Assembly (NCBI RefSeq): GCF_030704825.1 | Contig: NZ_JAUYNX010000015.1 | Span: 131,736-195,735 of the forward strand | Reading direction: 5' to 3' | Source of the DNA: Brevundimonas sp. | GTDB lineage: Bacteria; Pseudomonadota; Alphaproteobacteria; Caulobacterales; Caulobacteraceae | DNA: 64,000 bases | Shown here: positions 1-10,461 of the stretch, piece by piece | Layout of the letters: each line of letters begins with the position of its first letter | Numbering within the stretch: position 1 is the stretch's first letter | Translations under genes and position numbers: made by a program | Notes under the pieces: model-generated | What the model was told of the DNA's origin: nothing | What the model saw: the letters and a program-made list of their open reading frames with translations, nothing else | Database searches by the model: none

Positions 1-1583
<1,583 letters not shown>

Positions 1584-1592
1584 GTCCTCGTT

Positions 1593-1621
1593 ATCCCGGG
1601 CAGCGAAAGCGGACCCGGGAT
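1593..1621. repeat. Palindromic intergenic element after clpB
   Basis: ATCCCGGG (1593-1600) and CCCGGGAT (1614-1621) form a perfect 8-bp stem around a 13-nt loop, starting 10 bases after the clpB stop. It could act as a transcription terminator stem or a dispersed REP-like element. There is no T-tract. A 17-bp direct repeat (1559-1575 and 1619-1635) overlaps the clpB end and the right arm. Confidence 0.6.
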
Positions 1622-1742
1622 CGGGAAGGCGCGGGCGCCCCGGGGTTGCACCGCGCTTGCGCGCTTGAGAGCGCGGCGGCCAAAAACCTCGGCCGCATCC
1701 CACGGATAATCGCACCTCGTGGACGCCACCCGAACAACCGTC

Positions 1743-1763
1743 CCCTCTCCCGTTGGGAGAGGG
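1743..1763. repeat. Perfect hairpin element upstream of the rhomboid gene
   Basis: CCCTCTCCC (1743-1751), loop GTT, and GGGAGAGGG (1755-1763) form a 9-bp perfect stem. A second smaller palindrome, ACGGC/GCCGT, follows within 30 bases. The whole spacer 1584-1862 looks like stacked dispersed repeats, with no gene. Because of this I do not extend the rhomboid gene into it, although the frame is open from 1719. Confidence 0.6.
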
Positions 1764-1862
1764 CTTGAGCGCACGGCGGCGCAGCCGTCGTTCAGGCGCG
1801 AAAGGAGAAGGATCGCGCACCGGCCCATGGCCACCGCCCCTGTCCTCGGCCACACTCCGTCC

Positions 1863-2603
1863 ATGACCGACGACATCCCCGCCGCCCCGGCACCGTCCGC
1901 GCTTCAGCGCGCGTCCGACTGCCGTCTCGGAGCCGGCCTGTTGTTCCTCGATCCGCGATTCTGGCGGGGGGACGTCAGCCTGCAGGCCGCGGCCCCGGCC
2001 TGTGTCGTGATCGCCGTCTGCGTCGCCGCCTCCATCCTCGGGGTTGCACACGCCCTCCGCGGCGGCGTTCCGTGGGACTGGGGCCTGTCGGCCCAGGCCC
2101 TGGCCGAGGGCCGGTGGTACGCCCTCGTCTCCCACATGTTCGCCCATGCCGGCGGCATGCACCTGTTCCTGAACAGCACCTTCCTGCTGGGCGTCACTCC
2201 GGTGGTCATGGCGCGGTTCGGCGTCGGGCCGTCCGGCTGGCTGCGTTTTGCGATCCTGTTCCTCGTCTCGGGCCTGCTGGGCGCCGGCCTCTATCTGGCC
2301 CTGCATTTCGACAGCGCCGTGCCCATGGTCGGGGCCTCGGGCGCCATCTGCGGCGTCTGGGGCGCCGCCTCGCGCCTCGGGCCGGAGGGCGAGATCGTTC
2401 CGATCCTCTCGGAGCCGGTCCGGGTGCAGGTGAAGGCCTTCGCGAAGATGAACCTCATCCTGTTCGCCATCCTGTTCGTTCTGGTCCGGACGAGCGGCGG
2501 CGTGGGCGGCCTGGCGTGGGAAGCCCACCTCGGCGGCTTCCTGTTCGGCCTGTTCGCCATGCCCTGGCTGGCCCCGCCGACGCCGGCCTCCGCGCACCCT
2601 TGA
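1863..2603 (+). CDS. Rhomboid family intramembrane serine protease
   Basis: A 246-residue polytopic membrane protein. Rhomboids cut substrates within or near transmembrane helices. Visible signatures are HMFAHAGGMHLFLN on the helix that carries the conserved His and Asn, the nucleophile motif GASGAICG (Ser in GASG), and the catalytic-His helix AHLGGFLFG near the C-terminus. About six hydrophobic segments fit the bacterial rhomboid core. The start is uncertain: ATG 1863 (MTDDIP) is chosen because upstream ATG 1827 and the frame beyond it run into repeat sequence, and neither start has a good Shine-Dalgarno. Substrate is unknown. It is convergent with the next gene. Confidence 0.88.
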   Translation: MTDDIPAAPAPSALQRASDCRLGAGLLFLDPRFWRGDVSLQAAAPACVVIAVCVAASILGVAHALRGGVPWDWGLSAQALAEGRWYALVSHMFAHAGGMHLFLNSTFLLGVTPVVMARFGVGPSGWLRFAILFLVSGLLGAGLYLALHFDSAVPMVGASGAICGVWGAASRLGPEGEIVPILSEPVRVQVKAFAKMNLILFAILFVLVRTSGGVGGLAWEAHLGGFLFGLFAMPWLAPPTPASAHP

Positions 2604-2661
2604 TCCCGCCCCCCGGCAGACTCCGTCGACTCCATCCACCGTGTTTTTTCGCCGGAGGAGT

Positions 2662-3432
2662 CTACCGCCCCGCCTTCGCCGCCGCCGGCGCCGCGGCCAC
2701 GTCGCCGAGCAGGGCGACGAAGCGGCGCTCGGCCTCGGCGGCCAGTTCGGGGTGGTAGCGCATCGGCCCGGCCGCCATCGGCTCGTCGAAGGCGTGGGAG
2801 CCCTCGGCGATCCAGGTCTCGACCTCGGCGCCGCATTGGCGGACCATGTCGTGGACCCGCTCGGCGTTGCGCACCGAGGTCAGGTGGTCGCGGCGCGAGA
2901 TCACCGCCAGGGTCTTCGGACAATGCCGCCACGGCCGCATCCGGTTCAGGGCCGCGACGCCGACGTAAGGGTAGGCCAGCCAGGCCCCGATCACCCCGTC
3001 CAGGGCGACCGCGCCGGGGTCGGCCACGCCCAGCATGCCCGGGGCCCGGGCCGAACTCATCGCCTCCATGATGCCCCAGCCGCCGTGGCTCCAGCCGGCC
3101 AGCACGATCTTCGCGGCGTCGACGTCGGGCCGCCGCGACACCCCCCACAGGGCCGCCAGCACGTCGCCGGCCCGCTCCCAGCCGCGCAGCAGCAGGCCGG
3201 TGCAGACCGCAGCCATGGCGAACTGGCGGCTCCAGCCGCGCGGGGCGTACGAGTCGACAATGACCGCCCGCCACCCCGCCGCCTTCGCCGCCTCGGCGTA
3301 TCGGGGCAGATGGCCGCGCAGGCCGCCGCAGCCGTGGAACAGAATGACGGTCGGACGCGGCCGGTCGTCGTCCGGCCCGACGAAGATCGCCCCCGGTTCG
3401 AGCATCGACCAGCGCTGGGAAAGGGTTTGCAT
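2662..3432 (-). CDS. Alpha/beta hydrolase (dienelactone-hydrolase-like)
   Basis: A 256-residue alpha/beta hydrolase without an obvious signal peptide. Visible are an oxyanion-hole segment ILFHGCGG, the nucleophile elbow AGWSHGGWG (Ser in GWSHG), and a C-terminal EGSHAFDEP segment supplying the likely catalytic His. It resembles the dienelactone hydrolase family, though the substrate cannot be read from sequence. The start is placed at the ATG giving MQTLSQRW. The frame is open further upstream to 3555, but that extension would overlap the acetyltransferase gene on the same strand and is low in family-like sequence. Confidence 0.85.
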   Translation of the reverse strand: MQTLSQRWSMLEPGAIFVGPDDDRPRPTVILFHGCGGLRGHLPRYAEAAKAAGWRAVIVDSYAPRGWSRQFAMAAVCTGLLLRGWERAGDVLAALWGVSRRPDVDAAKIVLAGWSHGGWGIMEAMSSARAPGMLGVADPGAVALDGVIGAWLAYPYVGVAALNRMRPWRHCPKTLAVISRRDHLTSVRNAERVHDMVRQCGAEVETWIAEGSHAFDEPMAAGPMRYHPELAAEAERRFVALLGDVAAAPAAAKAGR

Positions 3433-3475
3433 GCGCCGATCTAGGCCGCCGGCCGGGCGGAACGCCAGAGCTTGC

Positions 3476-3952
3476 TCAATCTTCCCGCAGGGATTTGCCG
3501 AAACAGGCGGCGTCCGGGCGGCCGATGTACCGGCCCCAGGCCAGGACGGGCGCATAGCCCGACCGCGCGTAGAAGGCGACGGCGCGGCCGTTCACCCGCC
3601 GCGTCTCGAGCCGCACCGCCGCATAGCCGTCGGCCCGGGCCCGCCGCTCGAGGGCGGCGAGAAGGGCCGCGCCGACGCCCCGGGTTCCGGGCCGGGCGTA
3701 CATCCGCTTGATCTCGGCCACCCCGGGCTCCAGCGGCCGGTAGCCGCCGCAGCCCACCGCCTCCCCGTCGGCGTCGCGCGCCAGCAGGAAACAGGCTCCG
3801 GCGCCGCGTACGTCGCCGGGATCGAACGACGCCCGCCCGCTGGCGCCGGTGATCGTCTCCAGCGTCGCCGACAGGGCGTCCAGCAGGGCGCGCGCCTCCG
3901 GTTGATCCGGGTCGGCGGCCTCCGTCCGCAGCCCGGGGGCGGGCCCGCTCAG
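3476..3952 (-). CDS. GNAT family N-acetyltransferase, probable non-ATG start overlapping purH
   Basis: A full-length GNAT domain of about 150 residues: the acetyl-CoA loop is [17 protein letters not shown], with a typical strand and helix after it ([22 protein letters not shown]). The substrate is unknown. The frame has no ATG or GTG in front of the domain. The most plausible start is CTG at 3952-3950, which overlaps the purH stop as CTGA, exactly like the ATGA and GTGA couplings elsewhere in the window. Another in-frame CTG lies at LRTEA a few codons later. Translation by coupling to purH is therefore inferred. An alternative is a sequence error hiding an ATG. Confidence 0.8.
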   Translation of the reverse strand: MSGPAPGLRTEAADPDQPEARALLDALSATLETITGASGRASFDPGDVRGAGACFLLARDADGEAVGCGGYRPLEPGVAEIKRMYARPGTRGVGAALLAALERRARADGYAAVRLETRRVNGRAVAFYARSGYAPVLAWGRYIGRPDAACFGKSLRED

Positions 3953-5553
3953 TGCCGGAACACCCGCACGCCGGTGAAGGCCATCGCCACACCGGCTTCG
4001 TCCGCCGCCGCGATGACCTCGTCGTCGCGGATCGAACCGCCGGGCTGGATCACCGCCGTCGCCCCGGCCGCCACCGCCTCCAGCAGGCCGTCGGCGAAGG
4101 GGAAGAAGGCCTCCGATGCGCAGGCGGACCCCTGGGCCAGCGAATGGGCCAGGCCCTTGGCCTCGCCGGCCTCGCGGGCGCGGATGGCGGCGATGCGGGC
4201 CGAGTCGCGGCGGTTCATCTGGCCGGCGCCGACCCCGGCGGTCTGGCCGTCCTTCGCATAGACGATGGCGTTGGACTTGACGTGCTTGGCCACGGTGAAG
4301 GCGAACAGCATGTCCTCGATCTCGCGCGGGGTCGGCTGGCGGCGGGTGACGATCTTCAGGTCGGCCGGCGTGATGCGGCTGCGGTCGCGCGACTGGACCA
4401 GGAAGCCGCCGGCCACCGAGCGGAATACCTCGCCGGCCGCCAGCGGATCGGGCAGGCCGTCGGTCAGCAGCAGGCGCAGGTTCTTCTTGCCCGCGAAGAT
4501 GGCGCGGGCCTCGTCGTCGGCGCCGGGGGCGATGACCACCTCGGTGAAGATGTCGGTGATCAGCTTCGCATCGGCGCCGCTCAGGGTCCGGTTGACGGCG
4601 ATGACGCCGCCGAAGGCCGAGACGGCGTCGCACTCCAGCGCCCGGGCGTAGGCCGTCGCCAGATCGGCGCCCACCGCGACGCCGCAGGGGTTGGCGTGTT
4701 TGACGATGACGCAGGCCGGGGCCTCGAACTCGGCGACCAGCTCATAGGCCGCGTCGGCGTCGGCGATGTTGTTGTAGCCCAGCGCCTTGCCCTGGACCTG
4801 TTCGGCGTGGGCCACGCCCGGCCGGGCCTCGCCGGTGCGGTAGAAGGCCCCGGTCTGATGCGGGTTCTCGCCGTAGCGCAGGGTCTGGGCCAGCGAGCCG
4901 GCGACGGACTTGCGCGCCGGGGCGGCGTCGCCGACCTGACCCGCGAACCAGCCCGAGACGGCGGCGTCATAGGCGGCGGTGCGGGCGAAGGCGCGGGCGG
5001 CCAGCCGCTTGCGCAGCGCCAGGGTGGTGGCGCCGTCGGCCTTCAGCGCCTCCAGCAGTTCGGCCACCGAGGCCGAATCGACGCAGACGGCGACATAGCC
5101 GTGGTTCTTGGAGCCCGAGCGGATCATGGCCGGCCCGCCGATGTCGATGTTCTCGACCACGGCGTCGAAGCCCGCCCCGGACGCAACCGTTGATTCGAAT
5201 GGATAGAGATCGACCCAGACGATATCGATCGGGCCGATGCCGTGGGTCGCCATGGCCTCGGCGTGGTCGGCGGCGTCCCGCACCCCCAGCAGTCCGCCGT
5301 GGACCACCGGGTGCAGGGTCTTGACCCGGCCGTCCATCATCTCGGGGAAGCCGGTCAGGTCGGCGACGTCCTTCACCGGCAGGCCGAACCCGGCGATGGC
5401 GGCGCGGGTGCCGCCGGTCGAGACCAGTTCGACGCCGAGGCCGTGCAGGGCGCGGGCGGCATCCTCCAGCCCGGTCTTGTCGCTGAGCGAGATCAGGGCG
5501 CGCTTGGGCGCCACGCGGTCCGGCGCGGGGGGAAAGTCGGGAGCGGCGGGCAT
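3949..5553 (-). CDS. purH: Bifunctional AICAR formyltransferase / IMP cyclohydrolase PurH
   Basis: This enzyme carries out the last two steps of de novo purine synthesis in the cytosol: formylation of AICAR with 10-formyl-THF, then cyclisation to IMP. It has 534 residues, the normal family length. The N-terminal MGS-like IMP cyclohydrolase domain shows [23 protein letters not shown] and [14 protein letters not shown]. The C-terminal formyltransferase shows [14 protein letters not shown], the catalytic KHANPCGVA (Lys-His) and DAVSAFGG. The start is ATG 5553 (MPAAPDF). An upstream in-frame ATG at 5604 would add 17 poorly conserved residues. The downstream GNAT gene overlaps its stop by 4 bases. 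Confidence 0.97.
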   Translation of the reverse strand: MPAAPDFPPAPDRVAPKRALISLSDKTGLEDAARALHGLGVELVSTGGTRAAIAGFGLPVKDVADLTGFPEMMDGRVKTLHPVVHGGLLGVRDAADHAEAMATHGIGPIDIVWVDLYPFESTVASGAGFDAVVENIDIGGPAMIRSGSKNHGYVAVCVDSASVAELLEALKADGATTLALRKRLAARAFARTAAYDAAVSGWFAGQVGDAAPARKSVAGSLAQTLRYGENPHQTGAFYRTGEARPGVAHAEQVQGKALGYNNIADADAAYELVAEFEAPACVIVKHANPCGVAVGADLATAYARALECDAVSAFGGVIAVNRTLSGADAKLITDIFTEVVIAPGADDEARAIFAGKKNLRLLLTDGLPDPLAAGEVFRSVAGGFLVQSRDRSRITPADLKIVTRRQPTPREIEDMLFAFTVAKHVKSNAIVYAKDGQTAGVGAGQMNRRDSARIAAIRAREAGEAKGLAHSLAQGSACASEAFFPFADGLLEAVAAGATAVIQPGGSIRDDEVIAAADEAGVAMAFTGVRVFRH

Positions 5554-5748
5554 GGCGGCGTCCGTGTGCTGAGGGGTCGGGGGAGACGGGCGGGGCTCTA
5601 GCATTGTCCACGACGGGATAGAACCAGAGAGGAGGGATCGGGCGGGAAATCGTCACGATCGCCGGCCGGTCAAGACTTCATCGGCCCTTGGGGGAGTGGG
5701 GCGCATCTTTGTCGGCAGAGCACCAGCCTCAACTAAAGAGAGTGCTTG

Positions 5749-6918
5749 ATGGGGCCTGCCATGGGCGGCATCTTCTCGCCGAAGGCGCGGCCGCCGTGGG
5801 AGAGCGACTTGGGTATCTGGCTGGCCATCGCTTTCGCCATACAGGGACAGGCGCTTCCGGAGCTGCCGCTTATGGCCCTGTGCGGGGACGAGGCCGTCGC
5901 GGTCTGTCGGACCCCGTCGAGCCTGACCGCGGTGCAGGCCGAGACGCGACTGGCGGGGTCGGAGGAAGCGTTCTGGGTTGAGGGCGATCTGTTCCACGTC
6001 GTCGCCCGGCGAGCCGTGAAACCAACCCTTTGCTGCTCAATCCAGTCGGCGATGACGCCGGTCGCCGGATCAGCTGATCTTTGGTCCCTGTCCGTCAGGG
6101 TGCGAGACCTCGACTACGCCATGCTCGACGTCTTGCTGCTGCCTTCAGACGGCGGGGGCCCCGAGCAATGGCGAGGTCCATTGGCTCCGTCAGCGCCTTT
6201 GACAAGCTTGCCCCGCACCGGGGAACTCACCCGACATGTGATCAAATCAGCGGCTTTGGGCGAGGAGCGCGGCCTGTTCGTCTACCGCCCGGCCGGGGAA
6301 GGCCCGATGCCCGTCATCTATCTGGCTGATGGTGAAGCAACAGAGTCGTTCGCGTCGCTGCTCCGGCCGATGATCGAAGCGGGAGAAATCCCGCCGACGA
6401 TGATCGTCGGCCTGTGGAGCGGGCCCCTGCTGGGGGATGGCGAGGACGCGCCGCCCAACCGCCGGCATCAGGAGTATCTCGCCGGCTGGAATGATGGGGT
6501 CTACCTCGCCCATGAACAGTTCCTGTTGGACGAAGTCATGCCCCTCGCGGAGCGAATGGGCGCCTCCAGAGACCCGTCGCATAGAATGCTCGCGGGCTTC
6601 TCCGATGGAGCGGCCTGGGCGCTCAATACGGCTATGGTCCATCCGGAGCGTTTTCGGGGCGTAATCGCCATGTCCTTCGGCGGCAGGCCCGATCCACGCG
6701 CAAGGGGGTCCGGGTACGGCGCAGTCTATCTGACCGCCGGTGTGCTGGAGCCAGCGTTCCATGACTCGACGGTGGATGCGGCGACTTTTCTTGAGAGCGC
6801 CGCCGAGGCGGTCCGGCTCGACATCCGACTCGCCGGCCACAGTCCGATGCTGTGGAACGACCGCTTCCCGGACGCGGTCCGATGGCTGGCCCACCGCGAT
6901 GAGAGCAGTGCTCGCTGA
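5749..6918 (+). CDS. Putative esterase of the enterochelin-esterase/esterase D type
   Basis: A protein of about 389 residues. The C-terminal ~230 residues carry an alpha/beta hydrolase of the putative esterase family: PVIYLADGE after a beta strand, the nucleophile elbow AGFSDGAAWA (GxSxG), and a late GHSP supplying the His. The N-terminal ~160 residues have a hydrophobic stretch near residues 20-40, possibly a signal or anchor, and an unassigned beta-rich region like the N-domain of Fes/IroE-type esterases. ATG 5749 is preceded by AAAGAGAG at good spacing; a TTG lies one codon upstream. Base composition is lower in GC than its neighbours and less periodic, hinting at later acquisition. The substrate is not evident, and no siderophore genes are adjacent. 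Confidence 0.75.
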   Translation: MGPAMGGIFSPKARPPWESDLGIWLAIAFAIQGQALPELPLMALCGDEAVAVCRTPSSLTAVQAETRLAGSEEAFWVEGDLFHVVARRAVKPTLCCSIQSAMTPVAGSADLWSLSVRVRDLDYAMLDVLLLPSDGGGPEQWRGPLAPSAPLTSLPRTGELTRHVIKSAALGEERGLFVYRPAGEGPMPVIYLADGEATESFASLLRPMIEAGEIPPTMIVGLWSGPLLGDGEDAPPNRRHQEYLAGWNDGVYLAHEQFLLDEVMPLAERMGASRDPSHRMLAGFSDGAAWALNTAMVHPERFRGVIAMSFGGRPDPRARGSGYGAVYLTAGVLEPAFHDSTVDAATFLESAAEAVRLDIRLAGHSPMLWNDRFPDAVRWLAHRDESSAR

Positions 6919-6970
6919 AGGTCTGTTTTGCCGTGCAGCCTGTCGCCGCCGGGACCCACCCGTGCGGGCA

Positions 6971-7513
6971 TCAGGTCTCCAGCTTTCCGAAGTCCACCAC
7001 CATCGGCTCCCGCCCGATCAACTCCAGGAACCGCCGGAAGTCCGCCTGCGCCAGCGCCGTCGTCGCCGTATTGGTCAGCGGGTGGAAGTTGACGATGTCC
7101 GCGTCCCACAGGGCCTTGTCGAGGACGAAGGTCACGCGCCGGTCGGGGTCGTTGATGAGTCCCAGCGCCGTCACCGACCCGCCGCGCACGCCGAGGGTCT
7201 CGTACAGCAGGGCCTCATTGCCGAAGGACAGCTTGTCCGATCCGATCGTCTTCGGCGCCCGCTTCAGGTCGACCACCGTGTCCTGCCGCGCCGAGATCAG
7301 CCACAGCCGGCCCTTCCTGTCCTTGAGGAACAGGTTCTTGGTGTGGGCGCCCGGCATGGCGGCCTTGAGCTCGAGACCCTCGTCGACCCGGAACACGGCC
7401 GGATGCTCATGGGTGGTCTGGCCCACGCCGTTCTCCGCCATCCACGCCAGCAGGCGGTCGCGGTCATATGCGGGACGGGGGGCGGGAACAGGGAGCGGCT
7501 TGTCTTCGGTCAT
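6971..7513 (-). CDS. proX: Prolyl-tRNA editing protein ProX (YbaK/EbsC domain)
   Basis: A 180-residue freestanding YbaK/EbsC-fold trans-editing deacylase. Family members hydrolyse mischarged Ala-tRNA(Pro), protecting translation fidelity. Visible features are [14 protein letters not shown] at the N-terminus, the core [17 protein letters not shown] with the conserved Lys, then [21 protein letters not shown] and a C-terminal FHPLTN segment, all characteristic of the ProX/PrdX branch. It is a single gene, convergent with the esterase and divergent from the DUF6065 gene. The substrate is assigned from family knowledge only. Confidence 0.9.
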   Translation of the reverse strand: MTEDKPLPVPAPRPAYDRDRLLAWMAENGVGQTTHEHPAVFRVDEGLELKAAMPGAHTKNLFLKDRKGRLWLISARQDTVVDLKRAPKTIGSDKLSFGNEALLYETLGVRGGSVTALGLINDPDRRVTFVLDKALWDADIVNFHPLTNTATTALAQADFRRFLELIGREPMVVDFGKLET

Positions 7514-7565
7514 GCGGCTTCGCTAGGGATGGAGACGATCCCTCGATACCGTCCGGAGACCGCGC

Positions 7566-8306
7566 GTGGAACTGGAATGCTATCCGATGATGCCGCAGCC
7601 GCCGGACCTCGTGCCCGGCCGCCAGTCGCGCAACTGGATGGACGCCTTCGCCAGCCGTCATCCGTATCGCTGCCTGCCGCTGAACATGGCCAACACCACC
7701 GGCTGGGAGATCCTCTGCCCGATCGGCTTCACCGCCGAGTGGAACGGCGGTCCCAGCCAGGCCGACATCGTCATCACCCCCGAGCGGCCGACGCCCAATC
7801 TGCAGCACATCGTCACCTCGCACTTCTCGCGCGGTGTCCTGACCATGCATCCGCAATACCTGTTCCGCACCCCGCCGGGCTGGGGCCTGCTGGCCGGCGG
7901 CTCGCCCAACCATCTGAAGGACGGCATCCAGCCGCTGGTCGGGCTGATCGAGACCGACTGGCTGCCCTTCCCCTTCACCATGAACTGGCTGTTCACCCGG
8001 CCCGGCCGGATCAAATTCGAGAAGGGCGAGCCCTTCTGCTTCATCACCCCGATCGAGCATCGCAAGGCGGAACAGTTCCAGCCGGTGATCCGCTCGCTGG
8101 AATCCAATCCGGTGATGCACGGTCAGTTCGAGGCCTGGAACCGGGCCAGGACCGACTTCAACAAGCGCCTCGCCTCGGGCGATCCGGACGCGGCCAAGGA
8201 GGCGTGGCAGCGCTACTATTTCAAGGGCGAGGTGCCCGAGGACCTCGGCGTCGCGCCCGAGACCCACGTCAACAAGCGCCGGCTGAAATCCCCGCGCATC
8301 GGATAG
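7566..8306 (+). CDS. DUF6065 family protein (function unknown)
   Basis: A 246-residue soluble protein rich in aromatic residues and Pro (YPMMPQPPDLVPGR, PLNMANTTGWEILCP, PYCFITPIEH-like segments). It has no signal peptide or membrane segment. I recognise the layout as DUF6065, a family with no known activity; the recognition is from memory and moderately sure. The C-terminal third is helical and charged. It is a single gene ending in a strong hairpin shared with the convergent lipoprotein gene. Confidence 0.8.
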   Translation: MELECYPMMPQPPDLVPGRQSRNWMDAFASRHPYRCLPLNMANTTGWEILCPIGFTAEWNGGPSQADIVITPERPTPNLQHIVTSHFSRGVLTMHPQYLFRTPPGWGLLAGGSPNHLKDGIQPLVGLIETDWLPFPFTMNWLFTRPGRIKFEKGEPFCFITPIEHRKAEQFQPVIRSLESNPVMHGQFEAWNRARTDFNKRLASGDPDAAKEAWQRYYFKGEVPEDLGVAPETHVNKRRLKSPRIG

Positions 8307-8311
8307 AAAAA

Positions 8312-8335
8312 GGGCTCCCCGTCGCCGGGGAGCCC
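8312..8335. terminator. Bidirectional hairpin terminator
   Basis: GGGCTCCCCG (8312-8321) and CGGGGAGCCC (8326-8335) form a perfect 10-bp stem with loop TCGC. It sits between two convergent stop codons (8306 and 8342). AAAAA precedes it, giving a short U-tract for the minus-strand transcript, and CTGTT follows on the plus strand. Confidence 0.85.
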
Positions 8336-8341
8336 CTGTTC

Positions 8342-8896
8342 TCACATCGGCCGGGTGACCTGGGGACCCAGGTTCTGGATCACTTCCCGGGCGTCGAAGG
8401 CGTTGGGATCGTCGGCGGGCTTGCGGCCCCGCCCCATGACGACCTCGGCCGAGGCCTCGTAGCGGTCGATCTCGCGAACGTCGAAATCGTTGCGGCCCCA
8501 GAAGGGATCGCCCCACGGGCTCCAGTAGCCGCGGCGGTAGTAGCGCCACGACGGTCCCCAGTAGGGGCCATAGCGGTCGTAAAAGAACGGATCGGGAGTC
8601 CTTTGCAGCCGCACGTCGCGGTCGGTGGCGCGGTTGACGGTGGCGAACCAGTCGAAGCCGTTTTCGACCGTCACCTCGGCGGCCCGCAGCAGCAGGGCCA
8701 TTTCGACCTGCTCGCGCGAGGTGACCGAGTTGCCGGCGAAGCTCACGCGATACCGGTCCGCATCCACCCGCTGCTCGGAATAGCCGTAGCGGCTGTCCAC
8801 GCCGGCGGGGCCGTAGGGGGTCGCCGTGGCGCAGGCGGACAGGGCCAAAGCCGCCATCGCCGCCAGGAGCGCGGGCTTGAGGAAACGATGTCTCAT
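8342..8896 (-). CDS. CC0125/CC1285-type outer-membrane lipoprotein
   Basis: A 184-residue lipoprotein. The N-terminal signal ends in lipobox LSAC, so the mature protein begins at Cys and is lipidated. The mature part contains YRVSFAGNSVTSREQVEMALLLRAAEVT, a pattern seen in Caulobacter lipoproteins CC0125 and CC1285, followed by a Tyr/Trp/Pro-rich stretch (RYGPYWGPSWRYYRRGYW). The function is unknown; an envelope structural role is likely. ATG 8896 is chosen because AGGAGAG lies 8-9 bases upstream and the signal begins there. A longer frame to 8977 lacks support. Confidence 0.85.
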   Translation of the reverse strand: MRHRFLKPALLAAMAALALSACATATPYGPAGVDSRYGYSEQRVDADRYRVSFAGNSVTSREQVEMALLLRAAEVTVENGFDWFATVNRATDRDVRLQRTPDPFFYDRYGPYWGPSWRYYRRGYWSPWGDPFWGRNDFDVREIDRYEASAEVVMGRGRKPADDPNAFDAREVIQNLGPQVTRPM

Positions 8897-8981
8897 CGGA
8901 ACTCTCTCCTTGACGCGCCAGTGCGCGCCCTTGCTGCTGAACGGGACATGAACGGCCCCGGTTCCGGACCCCTGCAAGGCC

Positions 8982-9614
8982 TTATAAACGCGAGATAATA
9001 AGCGCCGCGGCGGAGAGAAGAAGCAGACCGGTCAGAAGGGCGAAATTCCTGCGAAAACGGGGCTCGCCCATGCGCCGCGCCAGGGCCGCCCCGCCCAGAC
9101 CGTAGGCGGACATGGTCAGCACGTCCATGCCGATCGTGGCGACGGCGAACAGGGCCAGCTGGGGCGCCGCGGGACGGTTCACGTCGAGGAAGGGCGGCAG
9201 GACGGCGGTGAAGAACAGCACCGCCTTGGGATTGGCGATCTGGACCATGAAGCCGTCGACCAGGGCGCTGCGGCCCGGTCTGATCAGCGGAGCATCGGGA
9301 TCCGCCGCGACGCGAAAAGCCCCGCGAAGGGCGTTGATCCCCAGCCAGGCCACATACAGGGCGCCGCCGATCGAGATCAGACGGAACACCTGCGGGAAGG
9401 CGATGACCAGGGCGCCCAGCCCCAGGGCGGCGGCCGCGAACCAGACCAGGGTGGCGGCGTTCATGCCGACGACGCCCAGCAAGGCCCCGGCCTTGCCGCG
9501 CTGGACGCCGTTGGCGACGGAGAAGAGGTTGGCGGGCCCCGGCGTGACCGCCATCACCGTCATGACCCCGAGGAAGGTCAGGTACAGGTGCGGATCGACG
9601 GGAAGGCTGGCCAT
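8982..9614 (-). CDS. LysE family translocator (amino-acid exporter)
   Basis: A 210-residue inner-membrane protein with about six transmembrane helices and the LysE/RhtB signature VTPGPANLFSVANGVQRGK in the first loop, then ALYVAWLGINALRG and QIANPKAVLFFTAVLPPF. Family members export amino acids or related metabolites using the proton gradient. Substrate cannot be told from sequence. It lies 85 bases upstream of the lipoprotein gene on the same strand. Confidence 0.92.
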   Translation of the reverse strand: MASLPVDPHLYLTFLGVMTVMAVTPGPANLFSVANGVQRGKAGALLGVVGMNAATLVWFAAAALGLGALVIAFPQVFRLISIGGALYVAWLGINALRGAFRVAADPDAPLIRPGRSALVDGFMVQIANPKAVLFFTAVLPPFLDVNRPAAPQLALFAVATIGMDVLTMSAYGLGGAALARRMGEPRFRRNFALLTGLLLLSAAALIISRL

Positions 9615-9729
9615 GCCGTCCTGTCGGGCGGCCAGGGGTTCCGGTCAAGCCCGGGTTGCGGCCCGGCGCCCTGTTGAAGGCCGGGTGTTGCGGGACGGCC
9701 CGGGCGCGGCGCGATCCGGGCCGGACGGA

Positions 9730-10353
9730 TCAGGTCTCGTCGGCTTCTTCCGGCGCTTCGTCCGCGTCGTCCGCTTCGTCCGCGTCTTCGGCCAGGGCGG
9801 CGGCCGCTTCGGCGCTGGCCGCCGCGGTTTCCACCTGGGCTTCGTCCAGCGCGTCCATGGCCTCGCCGACGGCGTATTCGGCCATCAGACCGTAGGTGGC
9901 CATATGTTCGGGATCGTTGGAGGCCCAGGCGCCGTTGGTCGCGATGCCCTGGGCCGCGGCCAGGGCGCCCGGGACCTGGGCCATGGCCTCGGAGACCACC
10001 GCGCCCACATCGACCCCGGCCAGCGCCTCGGCGACGATCGCGTCCACATCGACCTCGGCCAGGGCTTCGGCGGCGATGGACGACGCATGCCGGGCGGCCA
10101 CGGCGGTGAAGGCGGTCACGTCGGGCTGATACTCGGACCAGAGCGTGGCGAGGCGGAGTTCGCGCTGGGCCTCGGTCAGGCTCTTGTCTTCGGCGATGGC
10201 CTCGGCGCGTTCGCCGAAGGCTTCCATGCGCGCCTCGAAGGCCGCGGCGGCGGTTTCCAGCGCGTCCTCGGACGGACCGCGCACATCCTCGGCGACAGCG
10301 GCGGAAAGCGGCAGCAGGGCGAGGGCGGCGGCGAGGGAGAGGGCCTTGATCAT
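9730..10353 (-). CDS. Ala/Glu-rich exported protein, paralog of the next upstream gene
   Basis: A 207-residue protein starting at MIKALSLAA with a clear Sec signal (cleavage near AVAED). The mature part is almost all Ala, Glu, Asp and Val, helical and strongly acidic, and ends in an Asp/Glu/Ala tail. It shares FEARMEAFGERAEAIA and YQPDVTAF with LEARGEAFGARMEAMG and YQPEADAF of the gene at 10462-10926, so the two are tandem paralogs. I recognise no domain. ATG 10353 is preferred over the open frame to 10407 because the signal peptide begins there and AAGGAG lies 6-7 bases upstream. Confidence 0.75.
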   Translation of the reverse strand: MIKALSLAAALALLPLSAAVAEDVRGPSEDALETAAAAFEARMEAFGERAEAIAEDKSLTEAQRELRLATLWSEYQPDVTAFTAVAARHASSIAAEALAEVDVDAIVAEALAGVDVGAVVSEAMAQVPGALAAAQGIATNGAWASNDPEHMATYGLMAEYAVGEAMDALDEAQVETAAASAEAAAALAEDADEADDADEAPEEADET

Positions 10354-10461
10354 GAGGGGGCTCCTTGAAGTCGCCGCCAAGGTCCGCCGAACGCCGTCCT
10401 GCCTCAAGTGAAATCGCGGTAAGGCGGCGGGCGCGGAGCCGCCGCCTTCCGGATCAAGGAC

